A DNA stretch of 64,000 bases from Bradyrhizobium erythrophlei (GCF_900129425.1 NZ_LT670817.1:1860001-1924000), one strand, 5' to 3'; positions 26,597-36,115 are shown, counted from the stretch's first letter. Notes: a model not told the origin generated them from the letters alone. Translations and numbers: made by a program.

Positions 26597-26641
26597 AATC
26601 AACACAGGTCGCTGCGTTTTAATCAACCCAGGTCGCTGCGT
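26597..26641. repeat. Two 21-bp direct repeats upstream of the sugar transferase gene
   Basis: AATCAACACAGGTCGCTGCGT style units at 26597-26617 and 26621-26641 differ at one position (ACA versus CCC context) and have a 24-nt period. They lie 130-180 nt before the ATG of the initiating sugar transferase. The helical phasing (about two turns) would suit tandem binding of a regulator. The rest of the 26250-26773 interval shows no gene. Confidence 0.6.
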
Positions 26642-26773
26642 GTTGTAAGCCGGATGAAGTTTCGCATCTGCGAATGCTTCGGCGGCGGCGGAAGGTTGCT
26701 GCCTTCGCGCGAACACGCGGTGTTCCGTTGCCTGGCTTTGGCAGGGTTCCAGCAGAAGGCGAGCAATAGAGCA

Positions 26774-27526
26774 ATGGTTACTACGATCGCAGTCCGCTCG
26801 AACCACGACAATGTCACGCCGCTCCGGAAGGGCCGACACTTCATTTCGGTGCGACCCGTCGAATGTCCGGGTAGCGGCGCGTATCGGAGTCGGCGTTCAC
26901 GGCGCGCCGTGCGAAGCGAACCGTCGGCCTCGGTAGGAAAGAGAGTATTCGATATCGTTGTTGCGAGCGCGGCATTGTTGTTCTTCGCGCCCTTCCTGCT
27001 GGCAGTCGCCATCGCAATCAAGGTCACCTCGCCGGGGCCGGTGCTGTTCTATCAGTACAGATATGGCTACCGGAACCGGTTCTTCAAAATATACAAGTTC
27101 CGTTCGATGCGCATGAACGCATCCGATGCTCGCGGTGTGAAGCAGGCGGTGCCAGGCGATTCGAGAATTACGCCCGTCGGAAAAATACTGAGGAAAACGA
27201 GCCTCGACGAGATTCCGCAGCTTATCAACGTCATCAAGGGGGACATGTCGCTGGTCGGGCCTCGGCCGCACGTACCGGGGATGCTCGCCGCTGACCTACC
27301 GTATGAAGACCTCGTGCCCTATTACTTCCAGCGGCATATCGCGCGGCCTGGAATCACCGGTCTGGCGCAGGTGAGCGGCTGCAGGGGCAGCACCATCGAG
27401 CCAAATCGCGCCATCTCGCGGATCGACTACGATCTCGACTACATCGAGAAATGGTCGTTGCGCATGGACATCATGATCATCGCACGTACGATCCGCAGGG
27501 AATTCCTGTCGGGCAGCGGATTCTAG
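26774..27526 (+). CDS. Undecaprenyl-phosphate sugar-1-phosphate transferase (ExoY/GumD C-terminal type)
   Basis: A 250-residue polyprenol-phosphate hexose-1-phosphate transferase of the short (ExoY-like) form with one membrane segment. Diagnostic stretches are KRVFDIVVASAALLFFAPFL, the YKFRSMR motif, LRKTSLDEIPQLINVIKGDM and SLVGPRPH, then ARPGITGLAQVSG. It starts repeat-unit synthesis by moving glucose- or galactose-1-phosphate to the lipid carrier. ATG 26774 follows AGAAGGCGAG; the longer reading from 26654 adds an unrelated N-terminus. It heads the + strand run with manC and the FkbM gene. Sugar identity not determined. Confidence 0.9.
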   Translation: MVTTIAVRSNHDNVTPLRKGRHFISVRPVECPGSGAYRSRRSRRAVRSEPSASVGKRVFDIVVASAALLFFAPFLLAVAIAIKVTSPGPVLFYQYRYGYRNRFFKIYKFRSMRMNASDARGVKQAVPGDSRITPVGKILRKTSLDEIPQLINVIKGDMSLVGPRPHVPGMLAADLPYEDLVPYYFQRHIARPGITGLAQVSGCRGSTIEPNRAISRIDYDLDYIEKWSLRMDIMIIARTIRREFLSGSGF

Positions 27527-27563
27527 GCCGGTTGCGGATCAATCCATCCATGGGAGACACGCG

Positions 27564-28997
27564 ATGATGCAGGCGCACGGCCGTATAGTTCCTGTTCTCC
27601 TGTCGGGCGGCACGGGCTCGCGACTGTGGCCGCTGTCCCGGGAAGCCTATCCGAAGCAACTACTGTCTCTTCTCGGCGAAAAAACCTTGCTGCAGCAGAC
27701 GGCGCTGCGGGTTGCGGATCCGTCGCTGTTTGTTGATCCAATGGTAATTGCGAATGCGGAACATCGCTTCGCGATCGGCGAACAGTTGCGCGCGGCCGGC
27801 ATATCGGACCCGACCCTCGTGCTCGAGCCGTTCGGACGAAATACTGCTCCGGCGGTGGCGGTCGCCGCACTTCTTGCCAGCCAAACCGATCCCGACGCCG
27901 CGCTTCTCGTGATGCCGGTCGACCATTGGGTGCGCGACCACGCCGCGTTCCGGGCCGCCGTGTCGACCGGCCTGGCGGCCGCGCGGCACGGGCGATTCGT
28001 CCTGTTCGGGCTACGACCTACCGCGCCGGCAACAGGATTTGGTTACATTCGCATGGGCGAGGGATTTGCAGCTGCGCCCGATGTCCGCGACGTCACCGGT
28101 TTTGTTGAAAAGCCGGATCCGGTGATGGTCGAGCGCCTGTTGGCCTGCGACGAGCATCTCTGGAACAGCGGAATATTTCTGCTGCCCGCCCGTCTGTTCA
28201 TAGATGAACTCGCTGATCAGGCGCCGATGGTTCTCGCAGCGTGCCGCAAGGCGTTGGCGGCTGCAACCCGCGATCTCGATTTCCTGCGTCTGGATCCCGC
28301 CGCTTTCGAAGCCTGCCCGTCGATATCGATCGACTATGCGATCATGGAGAAAACCGACAAGGCGGTGGTGGTCAAGGCTGCCTTCGACTGGAGCGATATC
28401 GGAAGCTGGTCGGCGCTGTGGACGATGGGCGACAAGGACGGCTCCGGCAACGTGACGACCGGCGACGTCGTCCTGGAAGATGCCTCGGGATGCTATGTGC
28501 GCGGCGAGGGACCGCTGATCGCGGCGCTCGGCGTCGAGGATCTCATCATTACCGCGACGCCGGATGTCGTTCTGGTGACCACTCGCAGCCGCGATCAGGA
28601 TGTCGGCAAACTTGTCGAACGTCTCAAGACCGACGGGCACCGTTCGGCGACGCAGACGCTCAGTGTGCACCGGCCGTGGGGCTATTACCAGTCGATCCAC
28701 GCCGGCGACCGCTTTCAAGTCAAGCGCATCACCGTCAACCCGGGCGCGAAGCTGTCGTTGCAGAAGCACTTCCATCGCGCGGAGCACTGGGTCGTCGTGA
28801 ATGGAACCGCGATTGTCACGCGCGATGACGAAGAAATCCTGTTACGCGAAAATGAATCGGTATTCGTCCCGCTGGGCTGCATGCATCGCCTTGAAAATCC
28901 GGGGAAGGTACCGCTCAATCTGATCGAAGTTCAGTCGGGGGCCTATCTGGGCGAGGACGACATCGTGCGCATGCAGGATATCTATCACCGAGTCTGA
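27564..28997 (+). CDS. manC: Mannose-1-phosphate guanylyltransferase / mannose-6-phosphate isomerase (bifunctional)
   Basis: A 477-residue type II phosphomannose isomerase/GDP-mannose pyrophosphorylase, the usual length for ManC/XanB/AlgA. The N-terminal nucleotidyltransferase has LSGGTGSRLWPLSREAYPKQ (pyrophosphorylase signature) and FVEKPD; the C-terminal cupin has RPWGYY, VNPGAKLSLQKHFHRAEHW and the ENESVFVPLGCMHRLENPG metal-site region. It converts fructose-6-phosphate via mannose-6-phosphate and mannose-1-phosphate to GDP-mannose, provided phosphomannomutase is supplied from elsewhere. Its presence implies mannose, or a GDP-mannose-derived sugar, in the exopolysaccharide. It follows the sugar transferase by 37 nt. 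Confidence 0.93.
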   Translation: MMQAHGRIVPVLLSGGTGSRLWPLSREAYPKQLLSLLGEKTLLQQTALRVADPSLFVDPMVIANAEHRFAIGEQLRAAGISDPTLVLEPFGRNTAPAVAVAALLASQTDPDAALLVMPVDHWVRDHAAFRAAVSTGLAAARHGRFVLFGLRPTAPATGFGYIRMGEGFAAAPDVRDVTGFVEKPDPVMVERLLACDEHLWNSGIFLLPARLFIDELADQAPMVLAACRKALAAATRDLDFLRLDPAAFEACPSISIDYAIMEKTDKAVVVKAAFDWSDIGSWSALWTMGDKDGSGNVTTGDVVLEDASGCYVRGEGPLIAALGVEDLIITATPDVVLVTTRSRDQDVGKLVERLKTDGHRSATQTLSVHRPWGYYQSIHAGDRFQVKRITVNPGAKLSLQKHFHRAEHWVVVNGTAIVTRDDEEILLRENESVFVPLGCMHRLENPGKVPLNLIEVQSGAYLGEDDIVRMQDIYHRV

Positions 28998-29051
28998 GTT
29001 ACGAAGTCACCATCACCTCCTCGAACACGCAATAAAAGAAAGACGGCCGAG

Positions 29052-29843
29052 ATGAGCGCAAGGCAACGAACAAAAGAAATGCTGAAGGAAACGTTTCCAT
29101 CGATCTGGGTGCACTGGCACCTGATGCATCATCCGAAATCGGCGGATCCGGAGCTGTTATATCTCGACAGGATCGTGCCGGAGGGTGCCGTGACTGTCGA
29201 TGTCGGTGCAAATTGTGGGCTCTACACCCGCAAACTGGCGCGCCTTTCGAGGAAAGTCCATGCGTTCGAGCCTTCCCGCAAGATGGCTGATCTGCTCCGG
29301 CGAACCTCAGCATCCAATGTGAGTGTTCATGAGATTGCGTTGTCCGATCAAACCGGCAGCGCAGAATTATTCATTCCGCAGAACGAAAGGGAACCGGTCT
29401 ACGGCCTCGCTTCGCTCGAACCCAGGCTCGGTTCGTCGAACAAGGAGGTGGTTTCGATCAACGTGCCGACCGCGCGCCTGGATGCGATTGTCCATCAGGA
29501 CGTTGCCTTTGTAAAAATCGATGTGGAAGGACATGAGTTGAATGTCCTCAATGGCGCGGTCGAACTACTTGAGCACAGTCAGCCGGTTTTCCTGGTCGAA
29601 GCGGAGGACCGGCACCGTGTGCAAGCGACCCGTTCGATTTTCGAATTCTTTGAGAGGCGATCCTACAGGGGCTTCTTCCTGAAGCAGGGCAATGCGATCC
29701 CGATCGACCAATTTCGTCCCGCGGATTTGCAGGACGCCAGTGCACTTCTTCCCGACGGCGGTCGCAAGAGCGGGCAATCTTACGTCAATAATTTTTTCTT
29801 CTTCCCTCAGCATCTGGATGGAGAGTCGATCCTGAACAGCTAG
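29052..29843 (+). CDS. FkbM-family methyltransferase
   Basis: A 263-residue SAM-dependent O-methyltransferase of the FkbM family. VTVDVGANCGLYTRKLARL is motif I, VHAFEPS the acidic strand, and FVKIDVEGHELNVLNGA the family signature K-x-D-V-E-G-x-E, followed by FLVEAED. FkbM proteins in polysaccharide loci methylate sugars. It is the third gene of the + strand run after manC and ends the recognised polysaccharide region. Confidence 0.88.
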   Translation: MSARQRTKEMLKETFPSIWVHWHLMHHPKSADPELLYLDRIVPEGAVTVDVGANCGLYTRKLARLSRKVHAFEPSRKMADLLRRTSASNVSVHEIALSDQTGSAELFIPQNEREPVYGLASLEPRLGSSNKEVVSINVPTARLDAIVHQDVAFVKIDVEGHELNVLNGAVELLEHSQPVFLVEAEDRHRVQATRSIFEFFERRSYRGFFLKQGNAIPIDQFRPADLQDASALLPDGGRKSGQSYVNNFFFFPQHLDGESILNS

Positions 29844-30750
29844 CGAATATCGGACAGACGAGCGTGGCTGCCTGTGACTTAGGGTGCGCTCGCCGAAAAG
29901 CCTCGCCGCAACGCTCGCGGGATCGAAGTTTGTCGGACATGTCGTCGTCCTCGCCTGTAAGCCGGCCCACTGTCGAAGCCCTATTTCATTGGGTTTCGGT
30001 GGGTTCCGGAACCGGAGGTGGGGAGTTCCTTTTCGCCCCACCAGTTTCCCGTCCGAGACGAACAGCTCGGCTAACAGGCTATCCCGCAAACTTTAGCTGG
30101 CTGCCGGCCAACTGCCGTAATCCGCGAAAGCGAAGCCTAAAAAGCGCTCGCGGAGCTGGACGTATTTTCTCACTTCGACGGCTTATGGATTTCGATGATG
30201 CGCGATGAGGTCCCGCGTCGTCCAGTTCGGCTGCCCGTTGGTGCGTTGGGCTTCGCGCGGCAGGCCGGCGTGGGTCACGACGTCGATCAGCCGGATCGGT
30301 TGGGAACGCCACGCGTTCGGGTCCCAAAAGCCTTTCAATCACGGATGCTCCCAAACGGCGGTTCGACGACAGAATGCACACCTAGGTATAATCGCCCCAA
30401 CCCCTTTGTCATCCGATCTCCCCTGAAGGTTTCGATTGAAAATACGCAAGTCCAATGGCCCAGATCAGCTGAAGAGACTTATTTCGACCTTAGGTTCGAC
30501 AATCCGGTCGTAGATTTGAAGATCCGGGAGTGTGCTGATCCACTTGATAGCCCGGTTTTGCTGAATTTTCCGGCAACGGCAGCGGAAGGAATCATGCGTG
30601 TTCCTATCTCATATTTCGCTGATATGCGCTTTGCGGCTGTCCAACGATCGTCAGCAGCGACTGATGCGCGATTGAGCGTCCGCGACGTTGATGACGGCTG
30701 CAAAGCGTCGCTTTCCCAGAAATCCGACCCACGTAGTTAGGAAAAGGATC
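29844..30750. other. Long intergenic stretch without a confident gene
   Basis: A 907-nt stretch. The second half (about 30390-30700) is richer in A+T than its surroundings and is open in the + frame running to 30740, but it has no credible start. The stretch 30200-30330 reads on the - strand as protein-like sequence (LIDVVTHAGLPREAQR, then NGQPNWTTRDL) that is neither started nor completed, as in a decayed gene. Hairpins with 6-7 bp arms occur at 30017-30042 (GGTGGGG/CCCCACC) and 30121-30154 (TCCGCG/CGCGGA). The promoter of prkA must lie near the end. Confidence 0.4.
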
Positions 30751-32694
30751 ATGTACAACGATTCTCTGTTCAACGCTTTCGCCCGGTCCTACGAGGCTCG
30801 GAGCGAGGCCGACATGTCGATGGCGGAATATCTGGAATCGTGTCGAGGCGATCCGATGCGATATGCCAATGCCGCCGAGCGGCTGCTGGCTGCGATCGGT
30901 GAACCCCAGATGATCGACACGGCCAGGCATCCCCGCCTTGGCCGTATTTTTTTGAACAGGACCATGCGCGTCTATCCTGCCTTCACCGGATTTTATGGCA
31001 TGGAAGAAACCATCGAGCGCATCGTCGGGTTCTTCCGGCATGCGGCGCAAGGCCTGGAAGAGCGCAAGCAGATTCTCTATCTTCTCGGGCCGGTCGGCGG
31101 CGGGAAATCGTCGCTGGCGGAACGGCTGAAGTCGTTGATGGAAGTCAATCCAATCTACGTTTTGAAGGCCGGCGACGAGCTCAGTCCGGTGTTCGAGAGC
31201 CCGCTCAGCCTGTTCGATCCGGAATCGCTTGGTCCGATGATTGAGGAAAAATACGGCATTCCCTGCCGCCGCCTCAATGGACTGATGAGCCCCTGGTGCT
31301 ACAAGCGGCTCGAAGCGTTCGGTGGCGACATTTCACGATTCCGCGTCGCCAAAATCCAGCCCTCGCGTTTGCGCCAGATCGCGGTCGCGAAAACCGAGCC
31401 CGGCGACGAGAACAATCAGGATATCTCCTCACTGGTCGGCAAGGTCGACATTCGCAAGCTCGAGACTTTTGCCCAGAACGACCCCGACGCCTACAGCTAT
31501 TCCGGCGGCTTGAACCGCGCCAACCAGGGCATTCTCGAATTCGTCGAAATGTTCAAGGCGCCGATCAAGATGCTGCACCCGCTGCTGACGGCGACGCAGG
31601 AAGGCAACTATATCGGCACCGAGAATATCGGCGCGATTCCCTTTACCGGTGTCGTGCTCGCGCATTCGAACGAGTCCGAATGGCAAAGCTTCAAGGCCAA
31701 CAAGAATAACGAAGCCTTCATCGATCGCATCTGCGTCATCAAGGTGCCCTACTGCCTGCGGGTGACCGAGGAGCAGAAAATCTATCAGAAGCTCATTCAG
31801 GGATCGGAGCTGGCGGCGGCGCCGTGCGCGCCCGCGACGCTGGAGACGCTGGCGCGCTTCTCGGTGATGTCGCGGCTGCGCAAGCACGAGAATTCGACGC
31901 TGTTTGCGAAAATGCGGGTCTATGACGGTGAAAGCCTCAAGGAATCCGATCCGAAGGCGCGCAGCGTCCAGGAATACAAGGATGCCGCCGGCGTCGACGA
32001 AGGCATGGACGGTGTTTCGACGCGCTTCGCATTCAAGGTCCTGGCTGCGACCTATAATCACGACACCGCGGAACTGGGCGCAGACGCGGTTCACCTGATG
32101 TATGCGCTGGAGCAGTCGATCCGCCGCGAGCAGCTTCCCGAGGAAGTCGAAAAACGCTACCTCGAATTCATCAAGGCCGAACTGGTGCCGCGCTATGCCG
32201 AATTCATCGGTCACGAGATTCAGAAGGCCTATCTCGAATCCTATTCGGATTATGGCCAGAACCTGTTCGATCGCTATGTCGACTATGCCGATGCCTGGAT
32301 CGAGGATCAGGACTTCAAGGACCCCGATACCGGCCAGTTGCTCAATCGCGAGCTTCTCAACCAGGAACTGACCAAGATCGAGAAGCCCGCGGGCATCGCC
32401 AACCCCAAGGACTTCCGCAACGAGGTCGTCAAATTCTCGCTGCGATCGCGGGCTCAGAATAGCGGCAAGAACCCGTCCTGGACCAGCTATGAAAAGATCC
32501 GCGAAGTCATCGAAAAACGGATATTCTCGCAGGTCGAAGACCTGCTTCCGGTGATCTCGTTCGGCACGAAAAAGGACGGCGATACCGAAAAGAAGCACGG
32601 CGAGTTTGTCGCGCGGATGACGGCACGCGGCTATACCGAGCGTCAGGTTCGCCGGCTGGTCGAATGGTATATGCGGGTGAAGCAAGCCGGTTGA
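30751..32694 (+). CDS. prkA: PrkA family serine protein kinase
   Basis: A 647-residue PrkA (YeaG-like) protein. The N-terminal AAA+ module has LLGPVGGGKSSLAERL with Walker A Lys119 and a conserved start (F-x-x-A-R-S-Y-E). The C-terminal part is the kinase-like domain ending with ERQVRRLVEWYMRVK. In enterobacteria YeaG is induced by nitrogen starvation and stationary phase and acts with YeaH; in Bacillus PrkA affects sporulation, and AAA+ protease activity has also been proposed for it. ATG 30751 follows AGGAAAAGGATC; an in-frame ATG at 30688 is rejected. First gene of the prkA-DUF444-spoVR operon. Confidence 0.93.
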   Translation: MYNDSLFNAFARSYEARSEADMSMAEYLESCRGDPMRYANAAERLLAAIGEPQMIDTARHPRLGRIFLNRTMRVYPAFTGFYGMEETIERIVGFFRHAAQGLEERKQILYLLGPVGGGKSSLAERLKSLMEVNPIYVLKAGDELSPVFESPLSLFDPESLGPMIEEKYGIPCRRLNGLMSPWCYKRLEAFGGDISRFRVAKIQPSRLRQIAVAKTEPGDENNQDISSLVGKVDIRKLETFAQNDPDAYSYSGGLNRANQGILEFVEMFKAPIKMLHPLLTATQEGNYIGTENIGAIPFTGVVLAHSNESEWQSFKANKNNEAFIDRICVIKVPYCLRVTEEQKIYQKLIQGSELAAAPCAPATLETLARFSVMSRLRKHENSTLFAKMRVYDGESLKESDPKARSVQEYKDAAGVDEGMDGVSTRFAFKVLAATYNHDTAELGADAVHLMYALEQSIRREQLPEEVEKRYLEFIKAELVPRYAEFIGHEIQKAYLESYSDYGQNLFDRYVDYADAWIEDQDFKDPDTGQLLNRELLNQELTKIEKPAGIANPKDFRNEVVKFSLRSRAQNSGKNPSWTSYEKIREVIEKRIFSQVEDLLPVISFGTKKDGDTEKKHGEFVARMTARGYTERQVRRLVEWYMRVKQAG

Positions 32695-32707
32695 GGGTGG
32701 ATGCAAC

Positions 32708-33985
32708 GTGGTTATGCACATCATTGACAGGCGCCTGAATCCGGGCAGCAAGAGCCTGGAAAACCGCCAGCGGTTTTTGCGGCGCGCCAAGTCGTTGGTT
32801 CAGGGCGCGGTCAAGAAATCCTCCCAGGAACGCGACATCAAGGATGTCCTGGAGGGCGGCGAGGTCAGCATCCCGCTCGATGGGATGAATGAGCCGCGGT
32901 TTCGCCGCGAAGGCGGCACGCGCGATATGGTGCTCCCCGGCAACAAGAAGTTCGTCGAAGGCGACATGCTTCCGCGTTCGGGGCAAGGCAGCGGGAAAGC
33001 GTCCGCGCCGGGCGAAGGCGACGGCGAGGATGCGTTCCGGTTCGTTCTAAGCCGCGATGAATTCGTCGATCTGTTCCTGGACGATCTCGAATTGCCGGAT
33101 CTCGCCAAACGCAAGCTCGCCGAGGCGGAAAGCGAAGGACTTCGCCGGGCCGGCTATTCGACCTCCGGCTCGCCCGCGAATATTTCGGTGAGCCGCACGG
33201 TTCGGCTCGCTTTGGCCCGGCGGGTCGCGTTGCGGCGGCCGCGGCCGGAGACGATCGCTCAACTGGAGGCCGAACTTGCAGATTGCGACGAGGCGCGCCG
33301 CATCGAACTGATGGCCGAGATCGACGCATTGAAGGCAAAGCTTCGCCGGATTCCGTTCATCGATCCGATCGACATCCGATTTCGCCGCTTCGAAACCGTG
33401 CCGAAGCCGGTGGCCCAGGCCGTGATGTTCTGCCTGATGGACGTGTCCGGCTCGATGTCCGAGCACATGAAGGATCTGGCCAAGCGCTTCTACATGCTGC
33501 TCTACGTGTTTTTGACGCGGCGCTATCGGCATGTCGAGATCGTGTTCATTCGCCACACCGATCGGGCCGAAGAGGTCGACGAGGATACGTTCTTTCACGG
33601 CCCGGCGTCCGGCGGCACCCTGGTGTCGAGTGCGCTGCAGGCGATGCACGAGATCGTCAGGTCGCGGTTTCGTCCGGCGGACTGGAACATCTATGCCGCC
33701 CAGGCCTCCGACGGCGATAATTCCAGTTCGGATGCAGCTGCCGTGGGCCGGCTGCTGACCGAGATGATACTTCCGGTCAGCCAGTTCTTTGCCTACCTGG
33801 AAGTCGGAGAGGCCGGTGGCAGCACGTTCGATATGTCCGAGTCATCGCTTTGGGCGCTGTATCAGCGCTTGCGCGCCGATGGCGCGCCGCTCTCGATGCG
33901 CAAGGTCAGCGAGCGCAGTGAAATCTTTCCGGTCTTTCACGACCTGTTCCACCGCCGTGGCAAGCACGAGAAGGCCGCGTCATGA
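32708..33985 (+). CDS. YeaH/YhbH family protein (DUF444, von Willebrand A-like)
   Basis: A 425-residue DUF444 protein. The N-terminus HIIDRRLNPGSKSLENRQRF is characteristic. The C-terminal half has FCLMDVSGSMSEHMKDLAKRF, a D-x-S-x-S MIDAS-like site of a von Willebrand A fold, then IRHTDRAEEVDE. Members accompany PrkA/YeaG and are thought to be its partners. GTG 32708 or ATG 32714 may start the protein. It follows prkA by 13 nt and overlaps spoVR by four bases. A highly charged, glycine-rich linker lies near residues 95-110. Confidence 0.92.
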   Translation: MVMHIIDRRLNPGSKSLENRQRFLRRAKSLVQGAVKKSSQERDIKDVLEGGEVSIPLDGMNEPRFRREGGTRDMVLPGNKKFVEGDMLPRSGQGSGKASAPGEGDGEDAFRFVLSRDEFVDLFLDDLELPDLAKRKLAEAESEGLRRAGYSTSGSPANISVSRTVRLALARRVALRRPRPETIAQLEAELADCDEARRIELMAEIDALKAKLRRIPFIDPIDIRFRRFETVPKPVAQAVMFCLMDVSGSMSEHMKDLAKRFYMLLYVFLTRRYRHVEIVFIRHTDRAEEVDEDTFFHGPASGGTLVSSALQAMHEIVRSRFRPADWNIYAAQASDGDNSSSDAAAVGRLLTEMILPVSQFFAYLEVGEAGGSTFDMSESSLWALYQRLRADGAPLSMRKVSERSEIFPVFHDLFHRRGKHEKAAS

Positions 33986-35526
33986 CTACGACTACTGAAC
34001 GATTGTTTGAAGGAGCGGACTGGGACTTCCCCACGTTGCAGCGCATTCACGACGCCTGCGAGGAGATTGCGCGAACTGAACTGGGCCTCGACACCTACCC
34101 CAACCAGATCGAGGTCATCACCGCGGAGCAGATGCTGGATGCCTATTCGTCGGTCGGCATGCCGCTGTTCTACAAGCATTGGTCGTTCGGAAAGCATTTT
34201 GCCCACCAGGAAGCCTTCTACCGCAAGGGACTGATGGGTCTCGCCTATGAGATCGTGATCAACAGCTCGCCGTGCATTTCCTATCTGATGGAGGAAAACA
34301 CCGCGACCATGCAGACGCTGGTGATCGCCCACGCGGCGTTCGGCCACAACCACTTCTTCAAGAACAACTATCTGTTCAAGCAATGGACGGATGCCGAGGG
34401 AATTCTCAACTATCTCGATTTTGCCAAGAACTATGTCGCACAGTGCGAGGAGCGGCATGGCGGGTTGGCGGTCGAGCAAACACTGGACGCCGCGCACGCG
34501 CTAATGTCGCACGGGATCGATCGTTATCTCGGCAAGAAGAAGCTCGATCTTCGGGCCGAAGAAAAGCGCACCGATGAGCGTCGCCGGCATCGGGAGACCG
34601 AGTTCAACGATCTATGGCGGACCGTTCCGACCAGGGCGGTCAAGAGCGAGGCCGTGCTCAATGCTGAGCGTCGCCGCAGCTTGCTCGGACTGCCGCAGGA
34701 AAATATCCTGTATTTCCTCGAAAAGGCGGCGCCGCGCCTGCAGCCCTGGCAGCGCGAATTGCTCCGGATCGTGCGCCACATCGCGCAGTATTTTTATCCG
34801 CAAAGTCAGACCAAGGTCATGAACGAGGGTACTGCGACCTACGTGCATTACCGCATCATGACCGCGCTGCACGATCGAGGCCTTATTTCCGACGGCAATT
34901 TTCTCGAATTCCTGCAGTCGCATACCAATGTGGTGTTTCAGCCTGATTTCGACGATCCGCGCTTTTCGGGCTTCAACCCCTATGCGCTCGGCTTCGCGAT
35001 GATGCAGGACATCGAACGCATCGTTTCAAATCCCGACGACGAGGATCGCGAGTGGTTCCCCGACATCGCCGGAACCGGTGACGTGATGGCGGTGCTGCGC
35101 GATGTCTGGGCCAACTATCGCGACGAAAGCTTTATCAGTCAGTTCCTCAGCCCGCGATTGATGCGACACTTCCGCATGTTCCATCTGCACGATGATCCGG
35201 AGGAACGCGCCGGTATCAAGGTCGATGCGATCCATGATAATCGGGGCTACCGCCGTATCCGTCGGGAATTGGCCAAGCAGTACGACATCGGCTTCATCGA
35301 TGCCAACATCGAGGTGGTCGATGTTGACCTGGCCGGCGATCGTCGTCTGATGTTGCGCCATGCTGTCGTCAAGGGCGCCCAACTCGATGAGGCCGACACC
35401 CAGCGCGTGCTCCAGCACCTGGCCGATCTCTGGGGCTACGATGTGGTGCTTCGGGAGGTCGATTCGTCGGACGCTGTGGTCGGGGAGCAACTGGCAACCC
35501 CACTCGGGATAGCTGTGACGGACTGA
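33982..35526 (+). CDS. SpoVR family protein (YcgB-like)
   Basis: A 514-residue SpoVR/YcgB protein, full length for the family. The N-terminus has DWDFPTLQRIHDACEEIA; the centre has the histidine-rich FGHNHFFKNNYLFKQW and the conserved NEGTATYVHYRIM and GFNPYALGF stretches; the C-terminus is the small domain with LRHAVVKGAQLDE. SpoVR affects spore cortex in Bacillus, and in non-spore-formers it is linked to the same stress regulon as PrkA and YeaH; its biochemical activity is unknown. It overlaps the DUF444 gene by ATGA. The next 246 nt carry no recognised terminator or gene. Confidence 0.92.
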   Translation: MTTTTERLFEGADWDFPTLQRIHDACEEIARTELGLDTYPNQIEVITAEQMLDAYSSVGMPLFYKHWSFGKHFAHQEAFYRKGLMGLAYEIVINSSPCISYLMEENTATMQTLVIAHAAFGHNHFFKNNYLFKQWTDAEGILNYLDFAKNYVAQCEERHGGLAVEQTLDAAHALMSHGIDRYLGKKKLDLRAEEKRTDERRRHRETEFNDLWRTVPTRAVKSEAVLNAERRRSLLGLPQENILYFLEKAAPRLQPWQRELLRIVRHIAQYFYPQSQTKVMNEGTATYVHYRIMTALHDRGLISDGNFLEFLQSHTNVVFQPDFDDPRFSGFNPYALGFAMMQDIERIVSNPDDEDREWFPDIAGTGDVMAVLRDVWANYRDESFISQFLSPRLMRHFRMFHLHDDPEERAGIKVDAIHDNRGYRRIRRELAKQYDIGFIDANIEVVDVDLAGDRRLMLRHAVVKGAQLDEADTQRVLQHLADLWGYDVVLREVDSSDAVVGEQLATPLGIAVTD

Positions 35527-35772
35527 AGCGACGGGCCTCGCGGCTTTTGCCAAGTCAGTGGCTCGCGTCTCTGGCATCAGGTTTTGATTTTCCGCGGCGC
35601 CGAGGAATTAAGTGCCGTGATCCCCCGGCCTGGGACGAGCCCGGCGGCGATAGAAACGAAGAGGGATTGCGATAAGAGTTACGCCTGCCTTCGGTCTCTG
35701 AGAAACGAAACTTCCATTTTTCGCCGAGTTGTCTGACTGATTCCGCCGCATTCAGTGCCGACAAGTCGCACC

Positions 35773-35925
35773 ATGAAAACGTTTTTCATCATTTTTGTGT
35801 CGGCGCTGATTACCATCGCCTTCGAGGTCTATTCAGATGCCGAGTTGACGAGTGCACAGGTTTCGCGCACTGTCGCTCCGGACCCCGCGACAACGGCCAT
35901 CATCCATGGGGTCAAACACGGCTAG
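35773..35925 (+). CDS. 50-residue putative secreted/membrane peptide
   Basis: A short complete frame: a positively charged start then a hydrophobic stretch (TFFIIFVSALITIAF) and a polar tail ending GVKHG. This is the build of a signal peptide with a mature part of about 30 residues, or of a single-span membrane peptide. It is preceded by a weak ribosome-binding site. It lies between spoVR and another small secreted protein gene in the same direction. Function unknown; it may be chance. Confidence 0.4.
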   Translation: MKTFFIIFVSALITIAFEVYSDAELTSAQVSRTVAPDPATTAIIHGVKHG

Positions 35926-36115
35926 GCGCCCGCGGTCGGTGAGAGCCTTGGGTATCATCCGGCCCTGGTATCCGTCTGTTTTTGGATCCCTTAGACGGAC
36001 GCGGAACGCTGCTGCTGCGCTCCAGATTCACATTACTTGCCACCGAGCCGCCCGAATTCAGTCTTGAAGATTGGATCACATCCGGATCCAAACGGCAGGG
36101 GCGTTGGGATCGAGA

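Noticed and set aside
29565..30089. 174-residue - strand frame
   Set aside because: Overlaps the FkbM gene; no motif or start signal.
30195..30740. 181-residue + strand frame before prkA
   Set aside because: Second half looks somewhat protein-like, but there is no ribosome-binding site or start and the first half is Arg/Pro-rich; kept only as part of the intergenic description.
31429..32790. 453-residue - strand frame
   Set aside because: Antisense to prkA; no domain, typical shadow composition.
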